A stretch of 13,016 bases of DNA from Candidatus Izemoplasma sp. (GTDB lineage: Bacteria; Bacillota_I; Bacilli_A; Izemoplasmatales; Izemoplasmataceae), in the NCBI GenBank assembly GCA_029939615.1, contig JAOZSP010000006.1, forward strand, positions 1 through 13,016. The letters are read 5' to 3'. The translations under genes and the position numbers were made by a program. A model generated the notes under the pieces. The model worked only from the letters and a program-made list of their open reading frames with translations. It did no database searches and had not been told where the DNA came from. Positions within the stretch are counted from its first letter, which is position 1. The number at the start of each line of letters is the position of its first letter. Below are positions 1 to 7,050 of the stretch, piece by piece.

Positions 1-2030
1 ATAACACTAATTTCTGGATAAGTAACACCTAAACGACAACCTCTATGTCCTAACATTGGATTAAATTCATGTAGACTATCTAACATTCTTAATAGTTTAT
101 CAGTTTCAATTCCTAAGTCTTTAGCAACTTCAGCAGCATCTTCAGCTTGTGGTAAAAACTCATGAAGTGGAGGATCTAATAAACGAATACAAACTGTTTT
201 ACCTTCCATTGCAGTAAAAATTTCTTTAAAGTCTTTTAATTGGTGAGGTAAGATTCTAGATAAAGCTTCTTCTCTTGCTTCTAAATCTTCAGCAAGGATC
301 ATACGACGCACATCTAAAATTCTTTCTTCATCAAAGAACATATGTTCTGTACGACAAAGTCCAATACCTTCAGCTCCAAATGATAATGCTTGTAAACTAT
401 CTCTTTTGTTATCAGCATTTGCTTTAACACCCAAAGTTTTAATTTCTCTAGACCATTCTAAGATTGTTTGGAATTCTTCACTAAACTCAGGAGATTTAGT
501 TTCAATTGTACCAGCATAAACATTACCAGTAGTTCCATCAATACTAAATGGAGTTAATTCAGGATATTTTTTACCATTAATTAGCATATATCCTTCTTCT
601 TCATTAATTGATAATTCTCCACAACCACTAACACAGCATTTACCCATACCACGAGCAACTACTGCAGCATGTGAAGTCATACCACCAAGTTGAGTAACGA
701 AACCTTCACAAACGATCATACCTTCAATATCTTCAGGTGAAGTTTCTTTTCTAAATAATAAATATTTTTTTCCTGTTTCTTCTTTTAAAGCAGCAGCTTT
801 TTCAGAACTAAACACGATTTGTCCACTAGCAGCACCTGGAGATGCAGCTAAACCTGTAGTCAAAATTTCAGCAGCTTCTAAAGAAGCTTCGTTAAATATT
901 GGATGTAATAATTGATCGATTGCATTAACATCGATAGAAGCAACCGCTTCTTCTTTAGTTAATAACCCTTCATTATGGAAATCAACAGCAATTTTAATAC
1001 CCGCAGCACCAGTACGTTTACCATTTCTTGTTTGTAATATGTATAAAATTCCGTCTTCAATAGTAAACTCAATATCTTGCATATCTCTATAATGAGCTTC
1101 TAAATCATCTAAAATATCAGTTAACTCTTTATAAATAGCAGGAGATTGTACAGCGAATTCTGATAATTTTAAAGGAGTACGGATACCTGCAACGATATCT
1201 TCACCTTGTGCATTAAATAAGAATTCTCCAAAAATTTCTTTATCACCTGTTTTAGGATTTCTTGTGAATAAAACACCAGTACCGCTATTATCACCAGTAT
1301 TACCAAACACCATTTGTTGAACATTAACTGCAGTTCCCCAAGAATGTTCGATACCATTATGGTTACGATAAATGATAGCACGTGGAGTATCCCATGATTC
1401 AAATACAGCATTAACAGCCATTTCTAATTGTGTGAAAGGATCTTGTGGGAATGGAGCTCCTGTTTCTTTTTCAACAATAAGTAAGTATTGTTTAGAAACA
1501 CTTTTCCAGTCGTCAGCATTTAATTCTAAATCACTGTCATATCCTTGTTCTTCTTTAATTGTGTCTAAAACACCTGCGAAAGCTTCATATTCAACACCTT
1601 GAACAACTTCTCCAAACATATGAATAAATCTTCTGTAGATATCCCAAACGAATTTAGGATTACCAGTTTTTTCAATCATTGCCATAACAGCAACATCAGT
1701 TAAACCTAAATTTAATACAGTATCCATCATTCCCGGCATAGAAACTCTAGCACCAGAACGAACACTAACTAGTAATGGATCAGTATCACTACCGAATTTT
1801 TTACCAGTTTCTTTTTCAAGTCTTGCAGTATATTCTCTCATGTCAGCAAGTAATTCAGGAGAATTTTTCCCTCCATTTGCATAGTAATCTGTACACATGT
1901 CAGTAGTGATAGTATAACCTGCTGGAACAGGAACACCCATTGTTTTCATTTCTGATAAGTTAGCACCTTTACCACCAAGTAAATTCTTTTGTTCTTTAGT
2001 ACCCTCACCAAACATATAAATTCTTTTCAT
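1..2030 (-). CDS. ppdK: Pyruvate, phosphate dikinase (PPDK), 3' end beyond the window
   Basis: PPDK interconverts PEP + AMP + PPi with pyruvate + ATP + Pi; in fermenters it usually acts as an ATP-yielding, PPi-using replacement for pyruvate kinase. About 676 codons are present; family members have about 870-880 residues, so the end of the C-terminal PEP/pyruvate-binding barrel lies past the left edge. The N-terminus carries the ATP-grasp-type nucleotide-binding start (GGKGANLSEM from about residue 19). The central swivelling domain carries the phosphohistidine motif GGMTSHAAVVARG, with catalytic His454 encoded at 671-669. The barrel part includes GLCRTEHMF. The start is the ATG at 2030-2028, preceded by an AAAGGTGAT ribosome site; nothing upstream in frame looks coding. 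It has its own promoter and is separated from the rnf operon by a terminator. No frame disruption was noticed. Identification is secure; the direction of the reaction in the cell is inferred. Confidence 0.97.
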   Translation of the reverse strand, partial: MKRIYMFGEGTKEQKNLLGGKGANLSEMKTMGVPVPAGYTITTDMCTDYYANGGKNSPELLADMREYTARLEKETGKKFGSDTDPLLVSVRSGARVSMPGMMDTVLNLGLTDVAVMAMIEKTGNPKFVWDIYRRFIHMFGEVVQGVEYEAFAGVLDTIKEEQGYDSDLELNADDWKSVSKQYLLIVEKETGAPFPQDPFTQLEMAVNAVFESWDTPRAIIYRNHNGIEHSWGTAVNVQQMVFGNTGDNSGTGVLFTRNPKTGDKEIFGEFLFNAQGEDIVAGIRTPLKLSEFAVQSPAIYKELTDILDDLEAHYRDMQDIEFTIEDGILYILQTRNGKRTGAAGIKIAVDFHNEGLLTKEEAVASIDVNAIDQLLHPIFNEASLEAAEILTTGLAASPGAASGQIVFSSEKAAALKEETGKKYLLFRKETSPEDIEGMIVCEGFVTQLGGMTSHAAVVARGMGKCCVSGCGELSINEEEGYMLINGKKYPELTPFSIDGTTGNVYAGTIETKSPEFSEEFQTILEWSREIKTLGVKANADNKRDSLQALSFGAEGIGLCRTEHMFFDEERILDVRRMILAEDLEAREEALSRILPHQLKDFKEIFTAMEGKTVCIRLLDPPLHEFLPQAEDAAEVAKDLGIETDKLLRMLDSLHEFNPMLGHRGCRLGVTYPEISV

Positions 2031-2079
2031 GTTAATCACCTTTCTATATATATATATTTTTTCTAAAAAGTCCGCTTGT

Positions 2080-2108
2080 ATTATATCATCATAGTTTTTT
2101 ATTTTCAA
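2080..2108 (-). promoter_or_regulatory. Sigma-A-type promoter for ppdK
   Basis: On the minus strand a TTGAAA -35 box (2108-2103) is separated by exactly 17 nt from a consensus TATAAT -10 box (2085-2080). The start codon of ppdK lies about 50 nt downstream. The 5' leader contains a short TA dinucleotide run (about 2045-2057) just before the ribosome site. Confidence 0.7.
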
Positions 2109-2118
2109 CTAAAAAGCC

Positions 2119-2149
2119 AATAAAAATCGCTCATGATAGCGTTTTTATT
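2119..2149. terminator. Second hairpin in the rnfB-ppdK gap, possible terminator
   Basis: An 8-bp AATAAAAA/TTTTTATT stem continues, after one bulged T, into CGCT/AGCG around a 6-nt loop. The A-stem/T-stem structure could act as a weak terminator on either strand; here it would back up the stronger rnf terminator. The 3' arm (GCGTTTTTATT) is repeated at 2156-2166, so two alternative hairpins are possible. Confidence 0.4.
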
Positions 2150-2175
2150 ATGTAAGCGTTTTTATTCATTATATT

Positions 2176-2208
2176 AAAATAAAGACAAGAAATTCTTGTC
2201 TTTATTTT
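2176..2208 (-). terminator. Terminator of the pgm-rnf operon
   Basis: A perfect 16-bp inverted repeat (2176-2191 and 2193-2208) surrounds a single central base and ends in an A/T-rich tract, so the minus-strand RNA finishes with a U-rich tail. The hairpin overlaps the last two codons and the TAA stop of rnfB, which places termination immediately at the end of the operon. Confidence 0.8.
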
Positions 2209-2507
2209 GTGATTTTTATAAAACTACCATCCGTATTCGGATGATCCTTTAAATACTCTAAAATCGGATTATAGTGTTCATCTTTACCAGGTTTACACAT
2301 ATTAAGCTTATCAACTTCACCTTCAATAATCCCCTCAGCAAATCCAGCACAACCAGGATAACCACAAGCTCCACAGTTATATCCAGGAAGCAATTCTTCA
2401 ACAATTGTTAATCTTTCATCAACTTCTACTTTAAATGCTTCAGCAGCATACGCTAAACCTAATCCTAGCAATAATCCCATTATCGCTAATGTAATAGTCG
2501 CAGCCAT
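2202..2507 (-). CDS. rnfB: RnfB, short form: membrane helix plus single four-Cys Fe-S domain
   Basis: RnfB is the ferredoxin-facing subunit of the Rnf ferredoxin:NAD+ oxidoreductase, anchored in the cytoplasmic membrane. Residues 2-22 form the N-terminal helix. The RnfB-type [4Fe-4S] domain follows with the motif NCGACGYPGCAGFAEG: Cys45, Cys48, Cys53 and Cys71 are the four expected ligands. The protein then ends at residue 101. Known RnfB proteins continue with a C-terminal domain holding two or more further [4Fe-4S] clusters; none is present here, and the operon terminator starts at the stop codon, so a frameshifted remainder is not hidden downstream. Its ATG overlaps the stop of the preceding 57-codon gene (TAATG), with GGAG about 9 nt upstream. 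The family is certain from the motif. How ferredoxin docks to such a short form is unknown. Confidence 0.93.
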   Translation of the reverse strand: MAATITLAIMGLLLGLGLAYAAEAFKVEVDERLTIVEELLPGYNCGACGYPGCAGFAEGIIEGEVDKLNMCKPGKDEHYNPILEYLKDHPNTDGSFIKITK

Positions 2508-2680
2508 TATTCAACATCTCCATGATGAGTACAAGAAAAGTTATGACAAGCAGTACATGTTTCTTCATCTAATTCAATTTTACATTCCTCAGGTATCGGT
2601 GTTTTCTTATTTAATAAATAAGCTAACATATAAACTACAACTAAGCTTGCTATCATAATATACGGTACAAAGTCTTTCAT
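2507..2680 (-). CDS. 57-residue Cys/His-rich single-helix membrane protein inside the rnf operon
   Basis: I do not recognise this as a named Rnf subunit. It starts at an ATG overlapping the rnfA stop (TAATG) and its own TAA overlaps the rnfB ATG in the same way; AGGTG lies about 6 nt upstream. Residues 4-23 form one hydrophobic helix, followed by NKK, which predicts a cytoplasmic C-terminus. The tail contains Cys33, Cys42, Cys45 and Cys50 plus His46, His52 and His53. Cys42-X2-Cys45-X4-Cys50 has the same spacing as the first three cluster ligands of RnfB, and the overall plan (helix, then Cys motif) mirrors RnfB. A metal or Fe-S site serving the Rnf complex is therefore a reasonable inference. 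The layout also resembles small FeoB-associated Cys-rich membrane proteins. A CXXCH heme reading is less likely if the tail is cytoplasmic. Its reality as a gene is supported by the exact overlaps at both ends. Confidence 0.85.
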   Translation of the reverse strand: MKDFVPYIMIASLVVVYMLAYLLNKKTPIPEECKIELDEETCTACHNFSCTHHGDVE

Positions 2681-3285
2681 TAAATAACACCTACCAATCC
2701 AAAGAAGGCTAATGACATAATTCCTGCTACTACTAAACTAATCGGTACGCCTTTCCATGCTTTAGGAACATTAGAAGAATCTAATCTTTCTCTTATTGAT
2801 GAAAATGCGAAAATAATTAATCCAAATCCTAAACCTGTTCCTACAGCTGTTGCTACAGCTAATCCAAGTCCGTTCCAATAAGGCATATTAGCCGTCCATA
2901 TATTAGTAATATTTCCTTCAGAAACACCTAATATTGCACAGTTAGTTGTAATTAATGGTAAATATATACCTAAACTTTTATATAGTGATTTACTATATCT
3001 TTTTAGTATTATTTCAACTAATTGTACTAAACTAGCTATTACTAAGATAAAAGCAATTGTTGAAATATAAGGAATATCAAATGGATGTAAAACTAAATCG
3101 TAAATTGTATAAGTTACTGCACTTGCTATTACCATTACAAATAATACAGCTCCACTCATTCCAATAGCACTACTACTTCTTTTAGAAACTCCTAAGAAAG
3201 GACATATCCCTAAAAACTGCATTAAAATAACATTGTTTATAAGCATTGCTGAAATAATTGCTGTTGCAAATAACGTCCAACTCAT
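2680..3285 (-). CDS. rnfA: RnfA, integral membrane subunit of the Rnf complex
   Basis: RnfA pairs with RnfE as pseudo-symmetric six-helix subunits in the membrane; between them they hold a [2Fe-2S] cluster through which electrons cross the bilayer. The 201-residue length is normal. The two family Cys motifs are present: GICPFLG with Cys28, and ITTNCAILG with Cys116, the expected cluster ligands. Hydrophobic segments alternate across the whole protein. The ATG overlaps the rnfE stop (TAATG), and AGGTGAG lies a few bases upstream within the rnfE end. Its own stop overlaps the small Cys-rich gene in the same way, implying translational coupling. Nothing is missing or broken. Confidence 0.97.
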   Translation of the reverse strand: MSWTLFATAIISAMLINNVILMQFLGICPFLGVSKRSSSAIGMSGAVLFVMVIASAVTYTIYDLVLHPFDIPYISTIAFILVIASLVQLVEIILKRYSKSLYKSLGIYLPLITTNCAILGVSEGNITNIWTANMPYWNGLGLAVATAVGTGLGFGLIIFAFSSIRERLDSSNVPKAWKGVPISLVVAGIMSLAFFGLVGVI

Positions 3286-4124
3286 TAGTTCTCACCTACT
3301 TTTTTTAAGGCTGCTGCTTTTTTCTTTTCTAAAGCAATTCTTTTTTTTTCAGCGATAAAAGCTTTTTTTTCCGCTGCTAGTTTTTCTTCTTTTCTTACTT
3401 TCTTAAATTGAATACCTGCCAAAATAATTGCTAATGATATAAATGCACCTGGAGGCAAACTAAACATTGCTAAACTATAATCTGAAATAGTAAATCCATT
3501 TGTTGTAAAACTAATAAACGGAATCAAATTAAGAAGATAAACAAATCCATTAATTATCCAATCGAAATTAAATAAATAGATAGGTGCATCAACAAGAAAT
3601 GGTAAATAATTACCATACATAATTCCTCCAGTTGCTAAAAATTCACGCATAATTCCGATAACTACTAAAGCAAATGTAAATCCAAGTCCCATTCCTAATC
3701 CATCGATCGCACTATCAAGAACTTTGTTTTTTGAGGCATATGCTTCTGCACGTCCTAATATTAAACAGTTAACAACGATTAAAGGTAAAAATACACCTAA
3801 AGCTGTATATAAGTCTGGCGAATATCTTTCTGTAAACATTCTTACGATTGTTACAAATGTTGCAATAACAACGATATAAGAAGGTGTTCTAACGTCATTT
3901 GGAATATAGTTTCTTATTAAACTAATAACGATATTACTACTTGTTAAAACAAAAACAACTAGTAATCCCATTCCTAAACTTGTTTCAAATGTAGATGTTA
4001 CAGCTAGTGCTGGACACATACCAAGTAAAAAGACAAATATTGGATTTTCTTTAACAAATCCTTTTAAAAAGTTTTCTTTGTTACTTACTTTAATTACTTT
4101 AATTACTTTATCTTTTACACCCAT
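3285..4124 (-). CDS. rnfE: RnfE, membrane subunit with long Lys/Ala/Glu-rich C-terminal tail
   Basis: Partner of RnfA in the Rnf complex. The two cluster motifs are seen as LGMCPALAV (Cys37) and IVVNCLILG (Cys120), followed by the conserved RAEAYASKN and the C-terminal SLPPGAFI signature. At 279 residues it is longer than the roughly 200-230 residues I expect. Two additions explain this: an extra hydrophobic segment at about 173-205, between the REFLATGG region and the LPPGAFI helix; and a charged tail from about residue 240 dominated by Lys, Ala and Glu, probably a cytoplasmic helix. The start is preceded by an N-terminal repeat (KVIKVIKV) encoded by tandem 10-nt units. The gene contains A-tracts of 8 and 9 nt in the tail region (minus strand), possible slippage sites. 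The start codon overlaps the rnfG stop. Confidence 0.96.
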   Translation of the reverse strand: MGVKDKVIKVIKVSNKENFLKGFVKENPIFVFLLGMCPALAVTSTFETSLGMGLLVVFVLTSSNIVISLIRNYIPNDVRTPSYIVVIATFVTIVRMFTERYSPDLYTALGVFLPLIVVNCLILGRAEAYASKNKVLDSAIDGLGMGLGFTFALVVIGIMREFLATGGIMYGNYLPFLVDAPIYLFNFDWIINGFVYLLNLIPFISFTTNGFTISDYSLAMFSLPPGAFISLAIILAGIQFKKVRKEEKLAAEKKAFIAEKKRIALEKKKAAALKKVGEN

Positions 4125-4660
4125 TATTCAACACCCCTATTCTCTGAATAATAAGTTGCGGCCGCTTCAACAAATTTACTAACGCTTCCATAAGTAAAAC
4201 TAGCACCTGTTCTTGAATCATACTCAACATTATTAACGTTTTGTCCTTCAAATGGTGATAAATACTCATCTGTTATCTTTTTAACAAATGTTGGTGTATT
4301 AGAGGTCCCTGATATAACAACACTACTAATTTCACGATTAAGGTTAATACCTACTAAAACTGTAATATCACCGTAATTATTAACTTCATTTCCTTTATAA
4401 ATATATCCATAAACAGTTCCTTCAGTGTCAGTTATTATTATTTCTTCAACAAGGTCACCATCAAGTAAAATAATACTTAACTCCTCAGCTAAAACAAAGT
4501 CTTTGTCAAGTCCCAAAATCTCTTTATAGTATCCTTGTTCTTTAAGTATTTTGTTCGCAGCTATTCCTTCTGCTGTAATCTCGTTAGTTCCCCAAATAAG
4601 AAATCCACTTATCATACCAATTACTACTAATACAGCTGCTGTTTTAAGTTTATCCAACAT
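4124..4660 (-). CDS. rnfG: RnfG, FMN-carrying subunit of the Rnf complex
   Basis: RnfG is anchored by one N-terminal helix (about residues 7-23) with its FMN domain outside the cytoplasmic membrane. The flavinylation site near the C-terminus reads DSRTGASFT; by analogy with the family motif the last Thr (residue 156 from this start) would receive FMN in phosphoester linkage from an ApbE flavin transferase, which is not encoded in this window. The usual GAT is GAS here, a conservative change. I chose the ATG at 4660 because AGGTG lies 6 nt upstream; the frame extends three codons to a GTG at 4669 that has no good ribosome site. The start overlaps the end of rnfD by 11 nt and the stop overlaps rnfE (TAATG). 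Confidence 0.94.
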   Translation of the reverse strand: MLDKLKTAAVLVVIGMISGFLIWGTNEITAEGIAANKILKEQGYYKEILGLDKDFVLAEELSIILLDGDLVEEIIITDTEGTVYGYIYKGNEVNNYGDITVLVGINLNREISSVVISGTSNTPTFVKKITDEYLSPFEGQNVNNVEYDSRTGASFTYGSVSKFVEAAATYYSENRGVE

Positions 4661-5720
4661 AATAAGCACCTACCATCGTAATTCCAATTGTTATAATAAT
4701 TACACTCGCAAATATTAAATTACCTTTATTTGAAAATCTTGGGTTTGTCCATTTAAAATAATCAAATGCTGGTACAAACATATTCATAATTAATATACTA
4801 AAAACAACACCTTCAGGTAAAGCTCCAAAAAGTCTTATAAAAAATGTAATAACTCCTAAAGCAAATGCAAAATAAATCCTAGCTGGTTTCGTTATTGGTG
4901 AAGTTACTGGATCTGTAGCCATATATACTGCTCCAAAGAATAATCCTCCGCTTAATATATGATATACCGGATACCAAATACCAAGTCCTTTTTGGAGTGC
5001 AACAACACTAGCTAACACAAATACTGTTATAACATAGGTAATTGGGATTCTAACTTCAAAACTTGTTCTAAGTGCTAAATAAATACCCCCAATAACAATT
5101 AACAATACACTAACTTCCCCCATGCTACCCGGAATACCAATTCCTGTAAAAAGGTTTAATAGTCCATAATTAGTTGAGGCTGCTTGGCTAAATAAATCAA
5201 CGTTAGTTACTGTTAAGGCTGTCGCACCTGCGATACTATCAACATGCTCAGTATAATTAACAATAGTCGCAAAGTTTACAACTATTAATACACGAGCTAC
5301 TGCTGCTGGATTAAAGACGTTTTGTCCTAATCCACCAAAGATTAATTTAGCAAGTAAAATCCCTAAAACACCACACATAACTGCTACCCATATCGGTGTT
5401 GAATCAGGTAATGTTAATCCATAAATTAATCCACTTGTAAACGCACTAAAATTATATAATGTAAAACTTTCATTTTTTAACTTAAATTTTTCTCCATTCA
5501 TTTTATCAGTAATTTGATAATAAATATATTCTGTTATCATCATTGATAAAACACTTGCAAGTAAAATATATAAAGCTGATAATCCAAAAGAATATATAGC
5601 AAATAATGTAACAGGGATTAAAGCGATTACAACATCTCGCATCATTCTTGTTACACTTGCTTGTGGTCTTCTTAAATAAGGACTTGTTTTCCTAATAATC
5701 TTTGGCATTGCTTGCTCCAT
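4650..5720 (-). CDS. rnfD: RnfD, FMN-carrying membrane subunit of the Rnf complex
   Basis: RnfD/NqrB-family multi-helix membrane protein carrying a covalent FMN and forming part of the ion-translocating path. Family signatures present: GQNVFNPAAVAR, and the flavin-attachment motif IAGATALT, with the acceptor Thr at residue 167 counted from the chosen ATG. The C-terminal AYMATDPVTSP-type signature appears as VYMATDPVTSP. About ten hydrophobic segments span the 356 residues, a normal length. The frame is open three codons further to a GTG at 5729 overlapping the rnfC stop (GTGA), but the ATG at 5720 has GGTGA 5 nt upstream and is preferred. It overlaps the end-start region of rnfG. Covalent FMN requires an ApbE transferase encoded elsewhere. 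Confidence 0.95.
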   Translation of the reverse strand: MEQAMPKIIRKTSPYLRRPQASVTRMMRDVVIALIPVTLFAIYSFGLSALYILLASVLSMMITEYIYYQITDKMNGEKFKLKNESFTLYNFSAFTSGLIYGLTLPDSTPIWVAVMCGVLGILLAKLIFGGLGQNVFNPAAVARVLIVVNFATIVNYTEHVDSIAGATALTVTNVDLFSQAASTNYGLLNLFTGIGIPGSMGEVSVLLIVIGGIYLALRTSFEVRIPITYVITVFVLASVVALQKGLGIWYPVYHILSGGLFFGAVYMATDPVTSPITKPARIYFAFALGVITFFIRLFGALPEGVVFSILIMNMFVPAFDYFKWTNPRFSNKGNLIFASVIIITIGITMVGAYYVG

Positions 5721-5725
5721 ATGAA

Positions 5726-7027
5726 TCACCCAATTAACCTTTTTGCTTTTCTAATATAATCAGTAACATGGATTTTACTAGTACATACATATGTACAAAG
5801 TCCACACTCAATACACCTAAAAGCTTCAAGGCCTTTCATCACTTCTTTATCATTTCTTTTAACAGCATTCATTATTTGAACTGGTTCTAAATGAGCAGGA
5901 CAACTATAAACACAACTACCACATCTAACACATGGTTCCTCTTCATAATCTATGTTCTGTAAAACGATTACTGATGTTGTTGTTTTGGAAACAATAACAT
6001 CACAACTAACCGTACTTACTCCCATCATTGGACCACCCATAATTACTAATACTTCATCATATTCATTTTTAAACCCATCACTTAATTCAATAAGTTTCTT
6101 AACGCTAGTTCCTACTTTCACACGGAAATTTTGTGGAAATTTAATTGCGTCACCCGTCAAAGTAAAATACCTTTTTGTAACTGGTAAATTATGTTTAATT
6201 GCATCAAATACACCAACAGCTGTTGAAACATTAAAACCAATTACCCCATATTTCATTGGAAGTTCTCCAAAAGGAATATCTATTCCCAAAGCCCATTTAA
6301 ATACTTCGATTTCCCATCCTTGTGGATAATGATTTCCTAACCTTTTCACTTCTATATCTAAATCTGGAAAACGACCTTTTATTACTTGTGTAAGCACTTG
6401 ATACAAAGGATCTTTTTCTGATTTAATTGCTATTATACCCTTCTTACAGCTAAGTGCTTGCATAATATATTTCATCCCTTTAATTACTCTTCCAGGATGT
6501 TCTAATATTAAACGATAATCACTACTTAAATAAGGTTCACATTCAACAGCATTGATGACTACTGTATCTATTTTTTCTTTCGTAGCTAATTTTACATATG
6601 AAGGAAACCCACTTCCTCCAAGACCAACTAAAGATTTTTCTTTTAAGATTTGCACCATATCATCTTGAGTCAAAGATTCAATAACATTATCAGTTCGATC
6701 AAATACACTTTCATGAAAAGTTTCTTTAAAATCATTTTTGATTTCAATACAATCAACTTTACGTCCAGTACGATGTAGTTTCTTACTAACTTTTCCAACA
6801 GTCCCACTAATAGTAGAATGAATTGGTTGTTCAAAGAAACCACCATGTCTTTCCCCTATTATTTCTCCTAGGGTAACTTTATCTCCTTCTTTAACAAAAA
6901 GGTCATATGTTTTGCACCTAGCATTATGAAGGTGAATATAAACAGCTTCAGGTTCGAGATATCTTAATGTAGGTAAAGCTTTAGTGAGTTCTTTGTAGTC
7001 TCTAACCTTTCTCGATTTTTTAATCAT
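5726..7027 (-). CDS. rnfC: RnfC, NADH/FMN-binding Fe-S subunit of the Rnf complex
   Basis: RnfC is the peripheral cytoplasmic subunit that exchanges electrons with NAD(H). The 433 residues include an N-terminal barrel-sandwich/biotinyl-like region, the glycine-rich nucleotide/FMN segment GLGGSGFPSYVK (135-146), INAVECEPYLSSD (158-170), and two [4Fe-4S] motifs: Cys366-X2-Cys369-X2-Cys372-X3-Cys376-Pro and Cys405-X2-Cys408-X2-Cys411-X3-Cys415. The Pro usually following the last Cys of the second motif is Thr here. The ATG at 7027 has GAGGA about 9 nt upstream. It is the first rnf gene, only 23 bp after phosphoglucomutase with no terminator or clear promoter between, so the two are probably co-transcribed. 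It ends in TGA, supporting use of the standard code. Confidence 0.97.
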   Translation of the reverse strand: MIKKSRKVRDYKELTKALPTLRYLEPEAVYIHLHNARCKTYDLFVKEGDKVTLGEIIGERHGGFFEQPIHSTISGTVGKVSKKLHRTGRKVDCIEIKNDFKETFHESVFDRTDNVIESLTQDDMVQILKEKSLVGLGGSGFPSYVKLATKEKIDTVVINAVECEPYLSSDYRLILEHPGRVIKGMKYIMQALSCKKGIIAIKSEKDPLYQVLTQVIKGRFPDLDIEVKRLGNHYPQGWEIEVFKWALGIDIPFGELPMKYGVIGFNVSTAVGVFDAIKHNLPVTKRYFTLTGDAIKFPQNFRVKVGTSVKKLIELSDGFKNEYDEVLVIMGGPMMGVSTVSCDVIVSKTTTSVIVLQNIDYEEEPCVRCGSCVYSCPAHLEPVQIMNAVKRNDKEVMKGLEAFRCIECGLCTYVCTSKIHVTDYIRKAKRLIG

Positions 7028-7050
7028 TTTTTCACGTCCTCATAGTATTA

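Noticed and set aside
2031..2201. Frameshifted remainder of RnfB downstream of its stop
   Set aside because: The interval contains hairpins and the ppdK promoter, with no Cys-rich ferredoxin-like codons in any frame.
2507..2680. CTACH in the 57-residue protein as a c-type heme site
   Set aside because: The charged NKK after the helix predicts a cytoplasmic tail, whereas c-type heme is attached outside the membrane. The extra Cys residues fit a metal or Fe-S site better.
4084..4113. Tandem TAATTACTTT units as a CRISPR or regulatory repeat
   Set aside because: Only two or three 10-nt copies inside the rnfE N-terminal coding region, simply encoding KVIKVIKV.
5952..6329. Plus-strand 125-codon frame opposite rnfC
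   Set aside because: It is antisense to a strongly conserved rnfC coding region, with no ribosome site or recognisable product.
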